From an uncultured Saprospiraceae bacterium (lineage in GTDB: Bacteria; Bacteroidota; Bacteroidia; Chitinophagales; Saprospiraceae), in assembly GCA_938007965.1 (NCBI GenBank), contig CALLMH010000009.1:1-47963 (forward strand): DNA of 47,963 nucleotides, in the 5' to 3' direction. Of this stretch, positions 35,027-44,162 are shown in pieces (positions within the stretch are counted from its first letter, which is position 1; each line of letters starts with the position of its first letter). Both the position numbers and the translations under genes were made by a program. The notes beneath the pieces are model-generated. The model did not search any database. It was not told the origin of the DNA and worked only from the letters and a program-made list of their open reading frames with translations.

Positions 35027-35326
35027 CCTTACTTACGGTTATTCAGAAGTAAGGACAATATTAAAATTATATCCCCTACAAGGAGCATTAATTTGTGACA
35101 GAAATTAAATTGACCTTAGCTGGCTTAGGTATTTGGATTTCATTTTGGCGTTAAGAACTTGCAATTGTTTGAGCGTAAGCGAGTTTTGCAAGTTTAGTCA
35201 AAATGTGATCCTAATAGCGTTAAAAGTCAGGTAAAGTCTTGAGATAAGAGATGGCTTGTTTAGCAAACACTCGTTTTTTGTTTCGTTTTTGGGTCAAGCC
35301 AAAAATGAAAGCCCGAACGGCGAGTG
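35027..35326. repeat. Multi-hairpin intergenic region, possible structured RNA or REP-like element
   Basis: No credible gene fills 34998-35521. Four inverted repeats follow each other. CCTTACTT/AAGTAAGG lies at 35027-35034/35047-35054. ACCTTAGC/GCTTAGGT, with one mismatch, lies at 35113-35130. A nested pair has CATTTTG/CAAAATG (35141-35147/35199-35205) around ACTTGCAA/TTGCAAGT (35157-35164/35186-35193). A large hairpin has outer CACTCG/CGAGTG (35269-35274/35321-35326) around a 12-bp stem TTTCGTTTTTGG/CCAAAAATGAAA (35281-35292/35299-35310, one G-U pair, 6-nt loop). The wording of the last stem looks like a dispersed palindrome I have seen in other Bacteroidota, but this is memory only. The region ends at a terminator-like hairpin. 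Confidence 0.55.
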
Positions 35327-35425
35327 GAAGTTCAGGTTGAAATTTATTACCTCATATTTACGTAAAATCAAGCGTAAACGGGGTATTCATTCAGCAGTAA
35401 ACAGAATGAAGGGCTATATAAATAA

Positions 35426-35467
35426 GGATATTCAGATCTACTGAATATCCCAATTTAAATTTTTTTG
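35426..35467 (+). terminator. Terminator-like hairpin between the multi-hairpin region and pyrF
   Basis: GGATATTCAG (35426-35435) and CTGAATATCC (35441-35450) form a perfect 10-bp stem with a 5-nt loop. A T-rich run (about 35452-35466) follows. It could end transcription from the left, and its minus-strand side, with partial T-richness, may serve pyrF. Confidence 0.7.
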
Positions 35468-35521
35468 GAAAAAAATATCGTTCAAATGATCTTTGTCCCA
35501 ATGCTCGAAACAAAGCTCATT

Positions 35522-36325
35522 CTATAAGTATTCCGCTAATTGTGTTTGAAGGTTAGACGCACTGTTTCTTACTTCGATAACGAAATTTTCAGAATCACCA
35601 CCAGCATAGATTATACCTCTAGAAGAATTAATCAACAGACCGCAGTCATCGTTCTTACCATTTGATACTACGCCATCAAGATCCCCGCCTTGAGCTCCAA
35701 TGCCAGGTACTAAGAAAAAATGTTCTTTGGCCATGTCTCGCACCTCTGCAAAAGATTCTGGGTGTGTAGCACCGATGACGTACATCAGATTCTCTGGACT
35801 ACCCCACTCTTGAGATTTTCTAATTACGGACTCATAGAGAGGCGTATTATCTGATTGTATTCTTTGGAAATCATTACTTCCTTTATTGGACGTGAGACCT
35901 AATAGGATTACCCACTTATCCTCGAATTCTAAAAATGGGGAGACAGAATCAATGCCCATATATGGTGCTACAGTGACCGCATCAAAATCAAAATATTCGA
36001 AGAAGGTCTTTGCATACATTTTGGATGTATTGCCTATATCGCCTCTCTTGGCATCTGCAATGGTAAATATATGATCAGGAATATAATCGATGGTTTTTTC
36101 TAAAGATTCCCATCCTTTAGGTCCTAGAGATTCATAAAATGCTAGATTTGGTTTATAGGCAACGCACAAATCATGAGTGGCGTCGATGACTCTTTTATTG
36201 AACTCGAAAACAGGGTCGTCAAAATCACGGAGAAATGATGGAATTTTTGATGGATCAGTGTCCAATCCTACGCATAAAAATGATTTCTTTTTATTTATTT
36301 GATTTATCAGCTCACTTCTTCTCAT
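35522..36325 (-). CDS. pyrF: Orotidine 5'-phosphate decarboxylase, long (type 2) form
   Basis: PyrF converts OMP to UMP, the last step of de novo pyrimidine synthesis. The 267 residues match the longer bacterial PyrF type: C-V-G-L-D-T-D-P (18-25), Y-K-P-N-L-A-F-Y (57-64), the catalytic D-A-K-R-G-D-I-G (91-98, Lys93), A-P-Y-M-G-I-D-S and L-V-P-G-I-G-A-Q-G-G-D in the phosphate loop. It ends normally with a short helical tail. It is the first minus-strand gene right of the multi-hairpin gap and is 59 bp from the NifU-like gene upstream, so both may share a transcript. Confidence 0.95.
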   Translation of the reverse strand: MRRSELINQINKKKSFLCVGLDTDPSKIPSFLRDFDDPVFEFNKRVIDATHDLCVAYKPNLAFYESLGPKGWESLEKTIDYIPDHIFTIADAKRGDIGNTSKMYAKTFFEYFDFDAVTVAPYMGIDSVSPFLEFEDKWVILLGLTSNKGSNDFQRIQSDNTPLYESVIRKSQEWGSPENLMYVIGATHPESFAEVRDMAKEHFFLVPGIGAQGGDLDGVVSNGKNDDCGLLINSSRGIIYAGGDSENFVIEVRNSASNLQTQLAEYL

Positions 36326-36384
36326 AGAAATACTAAATCTTGAATTGCAATATTAACTCGACCTCTTTGTAAGTGGATAATAAG

Positions 36385-36642
36385 TTAGGTCATACCATTG
36401 ACTGCTTCTATCGTCTTAATCTCAGGAATCTTTGATCTCAAGGTCTGCTCTACACCGGCTTTCATGGTCATCGCTGACATCGAGCAGAACTCACAGTTGC
36501 CTAGCCACTTGACCCTTACAGTCATATCTTCAGTCACCTCTACTACCTCAATGTCGCCACCATCTACTTTGAGGTGTGGCCTAAGTGATTCGAGTGCCGC
36601 GTCTACTCTTTCTTTTAATGCTTCTTGTTCTATGCTTGACAT
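36385..36642 (-). CDS. NifU-like C-terminal domain protein (Fe-S carrier)
   Basis: The 85-residue protein is the Nfu/NifU C-terminal domain alone. It has L-R-P-H-L-K-V-D-G-G-D (20-30), then W-L-G-N-C-E-F-C (46-53) with Cys50 and Cys53 binding a 4Fe-4S cluster between two subunits, and an ending I-P-E-I-K-T-I-E-A-V. It is a likely Fe-S transfer protein. It lies downstream of mrp on the same strand with a 191-bp gap, a frequent functional pairing for cluster delivery. Confidence 0.93.
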   Translation of the reverse strand: MSSIEQEALKERVDAALESLRPHLKVDGGDIEVVEVTEDMTVRVKWLGNCEFCSMSAMTMKAGVEQTLRSKIPEIKTIEAVNGMT

Positions 36643-36833
36643 ATCTGCAAAATTAACATATTAATTAGCTTAATCTATATAAATGAAACATCTTTTAGCG
36701 ACTATCTGGTTCCAAGGCTAAAGTTTATTTTGATTTACTTATATAATATTCAACTTGATAATGGAGGAGTATTTCATAGTATAGGTGGAGTAAACCTTAT
36801 TTACGCTCTATGTATTGTGCATCAAATAAATTA

Positions 36834-37928
36834 CTAGTTAACCATTTTGACAACGGTCGTAGGACCCAGCACCTCATTTCTTAGCTGTACTTGTCGTATC
36901 GTATTCAGTGCCAAGTCTTCGAATCTTTGTTTTAGTGGATTCCCATCTTGAGTGGCTACTGGCTTCCCCGAGTCACCTCCCTCTCTGATCCCTTGTACCA
37001 GCGGTACTTGACCTAAGAGTACTGATTTAGATAGTTTGGCTAGTTTCTTTCCGCCCCCTTCTCCAAAGATCATGTACTTGTTATCTGGTAATTCTTTGGG
37101 AGTAAACCATGACATATTTTCTACAATCCCGAGAATCGGCACATTCACATGATCGATCAAGAACATATTGATAGCTTTCACCGCATCTACTACAGCTACC
37201 TCTTGCGGCGTAGTGACTATGATTGCCCCTGTAATCGGTACAGTCTGTACCAAAGTAAGCTGAATATCTCCTGTCCCTGGCGGTAGATCTATGATGAGAT
37301 AATCCAGATCTGGCCAAATACAATCATTGATAAATTGCTTAATAATCCCTCCTAATCTTGGGCCTCTTAAGACTACTGCCTGCTCTGGCTCTACGATAAA
37401 TCCGACAGACATCACTTTCACTCCATGTGCTTCTAGGGGCAATATCTTATGCTTGCCATAGAGCATCTCTATTTTTGGTCTTTGCCCTTGCAGTCCCATC
37501 ATGGTAGGAATACTCGGTCCATATAGATCAGCATCAATCAATCCCACCTTTGCTCCTTTGTTGGCTAGTGATATAGCAAGATTTACAGATACAGTCGACT
37601 TTCCGACTCCCCCTTTTCCTGATGCTACGGCGATTATATTCTTTACTTGTGGTAGTGCTCTGGTCTTTTCCGCTCCAGCTGGACCGCTACTTTTCATATG
37701 TATGTGCACCTGCGCATCTGGATAGACCGACTGTACAGCATGCATACAGGCAAAATTGATCGTCTGCTTGACTTGGCTGTCCTTAGCTGTAATATTCAAT
37801 GTAAATGAAACATTGTTCCCCTCGACCTTGAAGTCCTCTATCATACGGACAGATACGATATCTTGTCCAGTATTGGGATCTTTGACGGTTCGTAATGCTT
37901 CTAAAACTTTATTATTATCTAAATTCAT
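36834..37928 (-). CDS. mrp: Mrp/NBP35-family (ApbC-type) ATPase, without the CxxC motif
   Basis: This is a P-loop ATPase linked to Fe-S cluster carriage. The 364 residues start with a MIP18/DUF59 domain (about 1-85), followed by the deviant Walker A GKGGVGKST (104-112), D-A-D-L-Y-G-P-S (132-139), D-L-P-P-G-T-G-D (214-221) and E-N-M-S-W-F (270-275). In classical ApbC the next residues carry C-P-x-C, which bridges the cluster. Here they read T-P-K-E-L-P-D-N-K and no cysteine pair is present. I believe this replacement is common in Bacteroidota, but have not checked it. Cluster binding, if any, must use other ligands. Confidence 0.93.
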   Translation of the reverse strand: MNLDNNKVLEALRTVKDPNTGQDIVSVRMIEDFKVEGNNVSFTLNITAKDSQVKQTINFACMHAVQSVYPDAQVHIHMKSSGPAGAEKTRALPQVKNIIAVASGKGGVGKSTVSVNLAISLANKGAKVGLIDADLYGPSIPTMMGLQGQRPKIEMLYGKHKILPLEAHGVKVMSVGFIVEPEQAVVLRGPRLGGIIKQFINDCIWPDLDYLIIDLPPGTGDIQLTLVQTVPITGAIIVTTPQEVAVVDAVKAINMFLIDHVNVPILGIVENMSWFTPKELPDNKYMIFGEGGGKKLAKLSKSVLLGQVPLVQGIREGGDSGKPVATQDGNPLKQRFEDLALNTIRQVQLRNEVLGPTTVVKMVN

Positions 37929-38074
37929 ATTAAATATTGAACTGCGAAATTACTTGATATTATACTTAAAACGCAATTGACACAAGAGGGTTGTAAGAAT
38001 GATAATTTTCCTATTAAGGTGACTGATGATTGACCGCAATCAGTTGAATAACCTGACATGTAGCACCTCAAATT

Positions 38075-39538
38075 TTACTTAGCGACCAACTGTCTGATCT
38101 TGATCCCAAACCCAGCAAATATCAAAGTCATGATCGGACTCAACCAATTGAAAATAGCATAGACAAAGTACTCTCCTACTCCGACACTCAATACCTCGGA
38201 TTGATAAGCTCCGCATGTATTCCATGGAATCAATACTGATGTCACAGTACCAGAATCTTCTAGGGTTCTACTAAGATTCTCAGGCGCTAGTCCTTTATCT
38301 TCAAATGCTTGCTTAAACATCTTTCCAGGAATCACTATAGCTAAATACTGGTCACTGGCTACTATATTGAGACCTAAGCAACTCAATACAGTGCTAGAGA
38401 ATAATCCAAAAGTAGATTTCGCAACTGATAATAGTGCCGTAGTAATCCTCGAGAGGGCACCTATACCATCCATAACTCCTCCGAATATCATAGCACAAAT
38501 TATCAATAAGATCGTCCAAAGCATGCCCATAATACCACTAGAAGTGAATAGGTCATTCAATGTAGGATTATCTGTCACTATGGCTACGTCTGTCAGTATA
38601 GCGGTTCCTATCGCTTTTCCATTCGAAGATTCGATAAGCGACAATACTTCTGGTTGGAAAATGAATGCAAAAACAGCAGCTAGCATCACCCCTACGCCTA
38701 ATGCTATCAGTGGTTTGGTCTTCAGTACAATCATCACGACTACTCCCACGGGGACTAAAAACAACAAAGGTGTAATGTTAAACGAAGCATCCATTGAAGT
38801 CAGTAACCCGCTGATATCTGCACTTCCCGAAGTATCAATACTAAAGCTCAATATGGTAAAAACGATCAATGCGATAACGATCGTCGGCACGGTAGTCAAG
38901 CTCATGTACTTGATATGTGTAAACAGGTCCGTACCAGCCATAGCTGGCGCCAGATTAGTCGTGTCACTTAATGGAGACATCTTATCTCCAAAATATGCTC
39001 CTGAAATGACAGCACCTGCGATCATTCCTGTAGGTATGCCCAATGCTTTGCCTATTCCAATCAATGCTATACCTACTGTCGCGGAAGTTGTCCATGAGCT
39101 TCCGGTAGCTATAGATATGATGGCCGCTATAACCACCGAAGCAGGTAAAAATATAGCTGGACTCAATACTTGAAGACCATAATATACCATGGCGGGAATG
39201 ATACCACTTACCAACCACGTACCTGCCAATGCTCCTACTAAAATCAAAATACATATAGGAAGTAATACACTCTTGAGATTCTCCCAGATTTCTGCAAAGA
39301 TCGTGGCAAATGATGTCTTATTGAACAATCCAACTATAGCTGCTATAGCACCTCCGATCAATAGTATATACTGATTAGAGTAGTCTCCTAACCATACGCC
39401 GTCTTTTTTAAAAATGTTGTAAGCAAGTAAACTCATCAAAAAAACGACAGGAATTAGTGCTTCCCAGATATTCAATTGACTATTTTCAATTATGTTTTCT
39501 TCTTGCCTTTGCTGATTCTGCTTTTCAAAGTTCGACAT
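38075..39538 (-). CDS. nhaC: Na+/H+ antiporter of the NhaC family
   Basis: This inner-membrane antiporter exchanges Na+ for H+ and supports pH and salt balance. The 487 residues have about 11-12 hydrophobic helices. NhaC features are seen at G-S-S-W-T-T-S-A-T-V-G, G-A-V-I-S-G-A-Y-F-G-D-K-M-S-P-L-S-D-T-T-N and later L-I-P-W-N-T-C-G-A-Y. A polar head of about 20 residues precedes the first helix. A short open frame overlaps the start by 14 bp and another gene (ung) lies further upstream on the same strand. Confidence 0.94.
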   Translation of the reverse strand: MSNFEKQNQQRQEENIIENSQLNIWEALIPVVFLMSLLAYNIFKKDGVWLGDYSNQYILLIGGAIAAIVGLFNKTSFATIFAEIWENLKSVLLPICILILVGALAGTWLVSGIIPAMVYYGLQVLSPAIFLPASVVIAAIISIATGSSWTTSATVGIALIGIGKALGIPTGMIAGAVISGAYFGDKMSPLSDTTNLAPAMAGTDLFTHIKYMSLTTVPTIVIALIVFTILSFSIDTSGSADISGLLTSMDASFNITPLLFLVPVGVVVMIVLKTKPLIALGVGVMLAAVFAFIFQPEVLSLIESSNGKAIGTAILTDVAIVTDNPTLNDLFTSSGIMGMLWTILLIICAMIFGGVMDGIGALSRITTALLSVAKSTFGLFSSTVLSCLGLNIVASDQYLAIVIPGKMFKQAFEDKGLAPENLSRTLEDSGTVTSVLIPWNTCGAYQSEVLSVGVGEYFVYAIFNWLSPIMTLIFAGFGIKIRQLVAK

Positions 39539-39728
39539 ATACTCTAGAGGGTTTGGTATCGTAATGATACGGCTTTGCGACTTGATCTACAAATCTAAAT
39601 GTCCAAACAAAAGAAAGATCAGTATGCTTGCTGTAAGAGTAAGTCAATTTCTCTTCATGATTTTGATAAAATGAGCTTTTTGATGCATCCTCTTGCAGGT
39701 TAAATTTCACCTCGCTACAGACGTACAT
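39525..39728 (-). CDS. Small protein of unknown function between ung and nhaC
   Basis: The 67-residue frame starts ATG 39728 with an in-frame stop just upstream. It overlaps the nhaC start by 14 bp. The composition looks protein-like, with charged and aromatic residues (F-V-W-T-F-R-F-V-D-Q-V, P-Y-H-Y-D-T-K-P), and it lies in the only gap of the minus-strand block. There is no signal peptide and no family was recognised. It may be a translated coupling gene or a chance frame. Confidence 0.4.
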   Translation of the reverse strand: MYVCSEVKFNLQEDASKSSFYQNHEEKLTYSYSKHTDLSFVWTFRFVDQVAKPYHYDTKPSRVYVEL

Positions 39729-39768
39729 ACTACGGTGCCATCATTTTTAGACTACGGATACCATCTCT

Positions 39769-40437
39769 CTACACCTGCCAATCAATCGGCAACTCTCCCC
39801 TACTCTCCAAGATCTTATTGACTCCAGAAAAATGATGATTTCCAAAAAATGCATTGCCCGCTAATGGTGATGGATGAGCGGATTCGAAAACGTGGTGCTT
39901 GGATATATCAATGAGTTTCTTCTTTCCTTTGGCGAATCCTCCCCAAAGCATAAAACAAATACCTTCTTTGTGATCTGAAATTGCTTTTATAACTGCATCT
40001 GTGAAATGGTGCCATCCGATCTTAGAGTGTGAAGCGGGACTGCCTGCCTCGACAGTGAGTATAGCATTGGGCATAAATACCCCCTGTCGCGCCCACTTAG
40101 ACAGATCTCCATGGTTGGGTATCGTACACCCGAGGTCCGCATGGAGTTCTTTGTATATTCTATTGAGTGATCTAGGTATTTTCACCCCTGGCTTTACGGA
40201 AAAACACAAACCCATAGCCTGACCTTCACCGTGATATGGATCCTGTCCTAATATGACTACTTTTAATTTATCAAATGGAGTAAGCAAAAATGCATTGAAT
40301 ATTTCGGGGGCTGGAGGGTAAACAATTTTGCCTTCAATTTTACTCTTGAGAATACCTTCCTTAATATCAGAAAAATATGGTTTGGTAAATTCGTCGGCCA
40401 ATACTTTCTCCCAAGAAGGTTCTAATTTTACATCCAT
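39769..40437 (-). CDS. ung: Uracil-DNA glycosylase, family 1
   Basis: Ung removes uracil from DNA in base-excision repair. The 222-residue product has the water-activating loop GQDPYHG (64-70, Asp66), the uracil pocket (Y-H-G-E-G-Q-A-M-G-L-C-F-S, 68-80), I-P-R-S-L at 87-91 and the leucine-intercalation loop HPSPLAG (188-194, His188). Length is normal. It lies 19 bp after the Fur-family gene on the same strand and is likely part of the RelA/SpoT-Fur-Ung transcript. Confidence 0.96.
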   Translation of the reverse strand: MDVKLEPSWEKVLADEFTKPYFSDIKEGILKSKIEGKIVYPPAPEIFNAFLLTPFDKLKVVILGQDPYHGEGQAMGLCFSVKPGVKIPRSLNRIYKELHADLGCTIPNHGDLSKWARQGVFMPNAILTVEAGSPASHSKIGWHHFTDAVIKAISDHKEGICFMLWGGFAKGKKKLIDISKHHVFESAHPSPLAGNAFFGNHHFSGVNKILESRGELPIDWQV

Positions 40438-40456
40438 AGAAAACAGAATTCAAGAA

Positions 40457-40954
40457 CTATGAGGGAGCATCCTTTTTAGCAGTTCGCTCACAGGCACCAT
40501 CACAATTGCCATACAGATTCAGCGAATGATGTGTTATTTTAAAATTCAAGATATCTCCCATCATATCCTTTATTCCTTGTAGCCTAGGATCACAAAACTC
40601 TAATACTTTACCGCAGTCTACACAGATGAGATGATCGTGCTGCTTGTATCCATATGACTTCTCATATTGAGCTAGATTCTTACCAAACTGATGTTTTGTC
40701 ACAAGATCGTACGCCACCAGTAACTCGAGTGTATTATAGACTGTAGCTCTACTTACCCTATAGTTTTGGTTTTTCATGTGGATATAGAGCGCCTCCGCAT
40801 CGAAGTGATCCGTTCTATTGTAGATCTCTTCTAGTATTGCATAGCGTTCAGGTGTTTTTCTAGACTTGCCTTTTTCGAGATGGGTCGTAAAAATCTGTTT
40901 TACCTCCTCTAGCAACTTCTTCTTTTTGTCCTCTATTGTAAGATTCACATCCAT
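40457..40954 (-). CDS. Fur-family transcriptional regulator
   Basis: This metal- or peroxide-responsive repressor has 165 residues from ATG 40954. The winged helix is at about 33-90 ([11 protein letters not shown], then [10 protein letters not shown]). The metal site follows with H-D-H (106-108), C-V-D-C (111-114) and C-x3-C (151-155), the structural zinc set of Fur/PerR. An upstream ATG at 40996 would overlap the RelA/SpoT gene by 41 bp, whereas 40954 lies one base after that gene's stop, the likelier coupled start. Whether it is Fur, Zur or PerR cannot be told. It co-transcribes with relA/spoT and ung. Confidence 0.9.
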   Translation of the reverse strand: MDVNLTIEDKKKKLLEEVKQIFTTHLEKGKSRKTPERYAILEEIYNRTDHFDAEALYIHMKNQNYRVSRATVYNTLELLVAYDLVTKHQFGKNLAQYEKSYGYKQHDHLICVDCGKVLEFCDPRLQGIKDMMGDILNFKITHHSLNLYGNCDGACERTAKKDAPS

Positions 40955-40955
40955 A

Positions 40956-43187
40956 TTATTCCGATTTGTCAATTCTAGTAACAGTTGAGATTCCATCTAG
41001 TTTTTCGATTGACTTCATGACCAAATTTAATTGATTTTTATTAATAACCACTATACTAATCCTTCCTTCGAAGTATCCTTCGACTCCATCGATACTAAAT
41101 GATCTGATATTGACCCCCAATTTAGTACTTATTTCATTGGTCAGTGACTGTATCACACCGATACCGCTATCTACTCCAGTTATCATAAGATCTACTACAA
41201 AGTTATTCCCTACTTGGCTCGCCCATTCTGCTTTAAGCACCCGATAACCATAGTTGGCCAGTAGGTGTGTAGCATTAGAGCAGTTCTGTCGATGTATTTT
41301 CAATTCTAGGTTAGCATTGGTATATGCAAAAATATTGTCCCCTTGCACGGGAGTACAGCACGATGCCAATTCGTATTTGTACATTTCTACAGGCTCACCA
41401 TTGACTAGAATATTAGATTTATTCTTACTAGATGGTAAATTTAGCTTTGGTTCTTTTTCGAGAGTTACATCAGGCACTTTATTTTTGACGACTATAAACT
41501 TCCCATTCTCTGTTGGGATATTTTTAAAATCAGTCACCTTAATCTTATCCTGCGCTACTGCGATGTAAAAATCTGGCCTATTCTTAAAACCATAGTGCTT
41601 TACCAAGAAGTCCATATTCTCTTCCGATAGGAGCTTCATGTTTTTGAGCTTTCGTTGGATGGCTTCTTTGGCCAGTTCTCCTTTTTTACGACGTTCTTCT
41701 TTCATCGAAGACCTGATCTTTGACCTTGCCTTTCCGGTAACTACCATCTTCAACCATTCCTCATTTGGCTTTTGATTTTTATTGGTTGTTACTGTTACTT
41801 GATCTCCATTTTCTAACTTGTGTCCCATGGGCACAAGTTTATTATTCACCTTGATCGCTACAGCTCTGTATCCAATATCTGAGTGAATATCAAATGCAAA
41901 ATCCAGCGCAGTAGCCCCTTTGGGCAACATCCTCATATCACCATTGGGTGTAAATGCATATACTTCTTCATTGAATAGGTTCGTCTTGAAGTCAGTCATG
42001 AACTCTAGAGCATCCGTATGCTGCGTATCTAAGATATCTCTTACATTCTCTAGCCATGTATCGTATACAGAATGATCATCTTTTACACCTTTGTACTTCC
42101 AATGTGCTGCGAAACCTCGCTCCGCAATCTCATCCATCCGTTCGCTTCTGATCTGTACTTCTACAAACTTACCATCGGGACCAATTACCGTCGTATGCAA
42201 AGACTCGTATCCATTTCCCTTGGGAGAAGTGACCCAATCTTTCAACCTCTCAGGTATAGGTTTATACACATCTGTAATGATAGAATAGACCTGCCAGCAG
42301 ACACTCTTCTCGTCCTCTATAGGCACATCTACGATCACCCTCACTGCAAACAAATCATAGATCTCCTCGAAAGGAACACCCTTCGTTTTTATCTTGTTGT
42401 ATATAGAATGTATCGCCTTTGGACGACCGAGTGTTCGATATGATATTTTCGTATTATCCAGCTTTTCATTAATCGGAAGTAGAAACTTCTCTACGTATCG
42501 ATTTCTGCTTTCCTTACTTTCGTTTAACTTCCGCCTTACTTCCTGGTAAGTTTCTGAATCAGAAATCTTCATGCAGATATCCTGAAATTCTGTTTTCACT
42601 TTATACAGACCTAATCTATGAGCGAGTGGTATATAAATGTAGCTGGTCTCCGCTGATATTTTTAGTTGCTTATGCTGTGGCATGGAGCCAATAGTCCTCA
42701 TATTGTGCAGTCTATCCGCCATCTTGATGAGTACTACTCTGACATCCTCTACGAGTGTACTGAGTACTTTCTTAAAATTCTCAGCTTGTGGGCTTTCAAC
42801 ATTCGTACTTTCATGATTATATAAGCCATCGATCTTAGTAAGTCCATCTACAATCTTACCGATCTTAGGACCGAACATCTTTACGATTTCATTCTGAGTT
42901 ACGGGAGTATCCTCGACTACGTCATGTAGCAGTGCACTGATCACCGCTGTAGGCCCAAGACCTATCTCTTGATAACAGATCCTCGCTACCTCAATCGGGT
43001 GCAGAATATATGGTTCTCCGGACTTACGTCGCTGAAACCGATGCGCATGATTCGCTAGTTTGAATGCCTTCTCGAGATTTGCTTTATCATCATTCACGAG
43101 GCTGGACTTCATACTTAGCAGAAGTTCATCAAACTCTCCACGTATTACATCCTGCTCTTGATCGGTGATAGATATCGTTTCTGCCAT
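40956..43187 (-). CDS. Bifunctional (p)ppGpp synthetase/hydrolase (RelA/SpoT homologue)
   Basis: This is the alarmone enzyme of the stringent response. The 743 residues carry an HD hydrolase domain (His63, H88-D89 in L-L-H-D-V-V-E-D-T), which appears intact. A synthetase domain follows (about 225-350; [20 protein letters not shown]). Then come a TGS domain (about 400-460), a conserved-cysteine region (S-C-C-T-P) and a C-terminal ACT domain (about 665-740). Both activities should therefore be present. The stop lies one base before the fur-family start. Upstream, an inverted repeat of two 10-bp arms (43252-43288) lies in the leader region. Confidence 0.95.
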   Translation of the reverse strand: MAETISITDQEQDVIRGEFDELLLSMKSSLVNDDKANLEKAFKLANHAHRFQRRKSGEPYILHPIEVARICYQEIGLGPTAVISALLHDVVEDTPVTQNEIVKMFGPKIGKIVDGLTKIDGLYNHESTNVESPQAENFKKVLSTLVEDVRVVLIKMADRLHNMRTIGSMPQHKQLKISAETSYIYIPLAHRLGLYKVKTEFQDICMKISDSETYQEVRRKLNESKESRNRYVEKFLLPINEKLDNTKISYRTLGRPKAIHSIYNKIKTKGVPFEEIYDLFAVRVIVDVPIEDEKSVCWQVYSIITDVYKPIPERLKDWVTSPKGNGYESLHTTVIGPDGKFVEVQIRSERMDEIAERGFAAHWKYKGVKDDHSVYDTWLENVRDILDTQHTDALEFMTDFKTNLFNEEVYAFTPNGDMRMLPKGATALDFAFDIHSDIGYRAVAIKVNNKLVPMGHKLENGDQVTVTTNKNQKPNEEWLKMVVTGKARSKIRSSMKEERRKKGELAKEAIQRKLKNMKLLSEENMDFLVKHYGFKNRPDFYIAVAQDKIKVTDFKNIPTENGKFIVVKNKVPDVTLEKEPKLNLPSSKNKSNILVNGEPVEMYKYELASCCTPVQGDNIFAYTNANLELKIHRQNCSNATHLLANYGYRVLKAEWASQVGNNFVVDLMITGVDSGIGVIQSLTNEISTKLGVNIRSFSIDGVEGYFEGRISIVVINKNQLNLVMKSIEKLDGISTVTRIDKSE

Positions 43188-43251
43188 ATTCCCAAAGTAA
43201 TTATTAATATATGCAATTTATGACTATTCATTGTATTAAGCATCGTAGAAG

Positions 43252-43288
43252 CGTATAAATTCCATAGTAACGCATCTAAATTTATACG
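43252..43288. repeat. Inverted repeat in the leader region of the RelA/SpoT gene
   Basis: CGTATAAATT (43252-43261) and AATTTATACG (43279-43288) form a perfect 10-bp inverted repeat with a 17-bp spacer. The repeat sits 64-101 bp upstream of the RelA/SpoT start. It could be a 5' leader hairpin or a regulator site. Nothing else was recognised in 43188-43500. Confidence 0.6.
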
Positions 43289-43500
43289 AATAAAAAATTT
43301 CGCAGCTTATAGTTTCGCTATCGAAGTAAAAAGTACCAAAACTGTAATCTTAAATCAATATCCACTATCAGCTTGATAGCATATCTGTGTTGAGATACTT
43401 CTTGTAAATGTATAAATGCCTGAATCATTGAATAATCTTGACCAAAAAACTGTTTCCTTATTAGCTATCATATTATATATTTACATCAAATTAGATAATT

Positions 43501-44154
43501 TTGATCAAGAGCAACAATATTCATAAGTCATATGGTGACCTGCATGTACTGAAAGGGATAGACTTAAATGTAGAAAAAGGAGAAATCGTAAGTATCGTTG
43601 GTAAATCAGGTGCAGGCAAAAGTACGCTACTTCATATCTTAGGCACTCTAGATGAACCGGATAAAGGTCAACTGTGGATAGACGACGTCGAAGTATCAAA
43701 ATTAAATCAAAAGGAAATCGCTGTTTTTAGAAATAAAAAAATTGGGTTCATATTTCAATTTCATCATCTACTGAATGAATTTACGGCTGCGGAGAATGTC
43801 GCTATTCCCGCTTTCATAACGGGAGAGCCTAAAGAAAAATCTATAAAACGTGCTAAAGAATTACTGGATTATTTGGGACTGTCAGAACGATTTTCTCACA
43901 AACCAAATGAACTATCAGGTGGAGAACAGCAAAGAGTAGCTGTAGCCCGTGCACTGATGAATGAGCCCTCTGTAGTCTATGCTGATGAACCGACAGGAAA
44001 CTTGGACAAGGGAACTTCGGAGGAATTGCATAATCTATTATTTCGATTGCGAAAAGAAATGAACCAAACCTTCATCATCGTCACTCACAATGAAGAATTG
44101 GCTGCACTGAGCGATCGGACTATAACCATGGAAGACGGATTAATTAGGATTTAA
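43501..44154 (+). CDS. lolD: Lipoprotein-releasing system ATP-binding protein LolD
   Basis: This ABC ATPase drives release of lipoproteins from the inner membrane. The 217 residues hold Walker [10 protein letters not shown] (34-42), Q-loop F-Q-F-H-H-L-L, signature L-S-G-G-E-Q-Q-R, Walker B V-V-Y-A-D-E-P and H-loop V-T-H-N. The set [10 protein letters not shown] is typical of LolD. Translation seems to begin with TTG 43501, since no ATG exists in the needed place and the alignable region starts within five residues. The gene is followed by a DUF389 gene, an unusual neighbour, and the LolC/E permease is not in view. Confidence 0.93.
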   Translation: MIKSNNIHKSYGDLHVLKGIDLNVEKGEIVSIVGKSGAGKSTLLHILGTLDEPDKGQLWIDDVEVSKLNQKEIAVFRNKKIGFIFQFHHLLNEFTAAENVAIPAFITGEPKEKSIKRAKELLDYLGLSERFSHKPNELSGGEQQRVAVARALMNEPSVVYADEPTGNLDKGTSEELHNLLFRLRKEMNQTFIIVTHNEELAALSDRTITMEDGLIRI

Positions 44155-44162
44155 TATTGCCT

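Noticed and set aside
35256-35444. Open frame of 62 codons in the multi-hairpin gap
   Set aside because: It is made largely of the palindromic stem and ends inside the terminator-like hairpin, so the open frame is probably a by-product of the repeat. Its basic end keeps a small doubt.
38367-39173. Long plus-strand open frame opposite nhaC
   Set aside because: The minus-strand frame encodes a clear NhaC transporter. The antisense frame is an effect of its base composition and has no recognisable motif.
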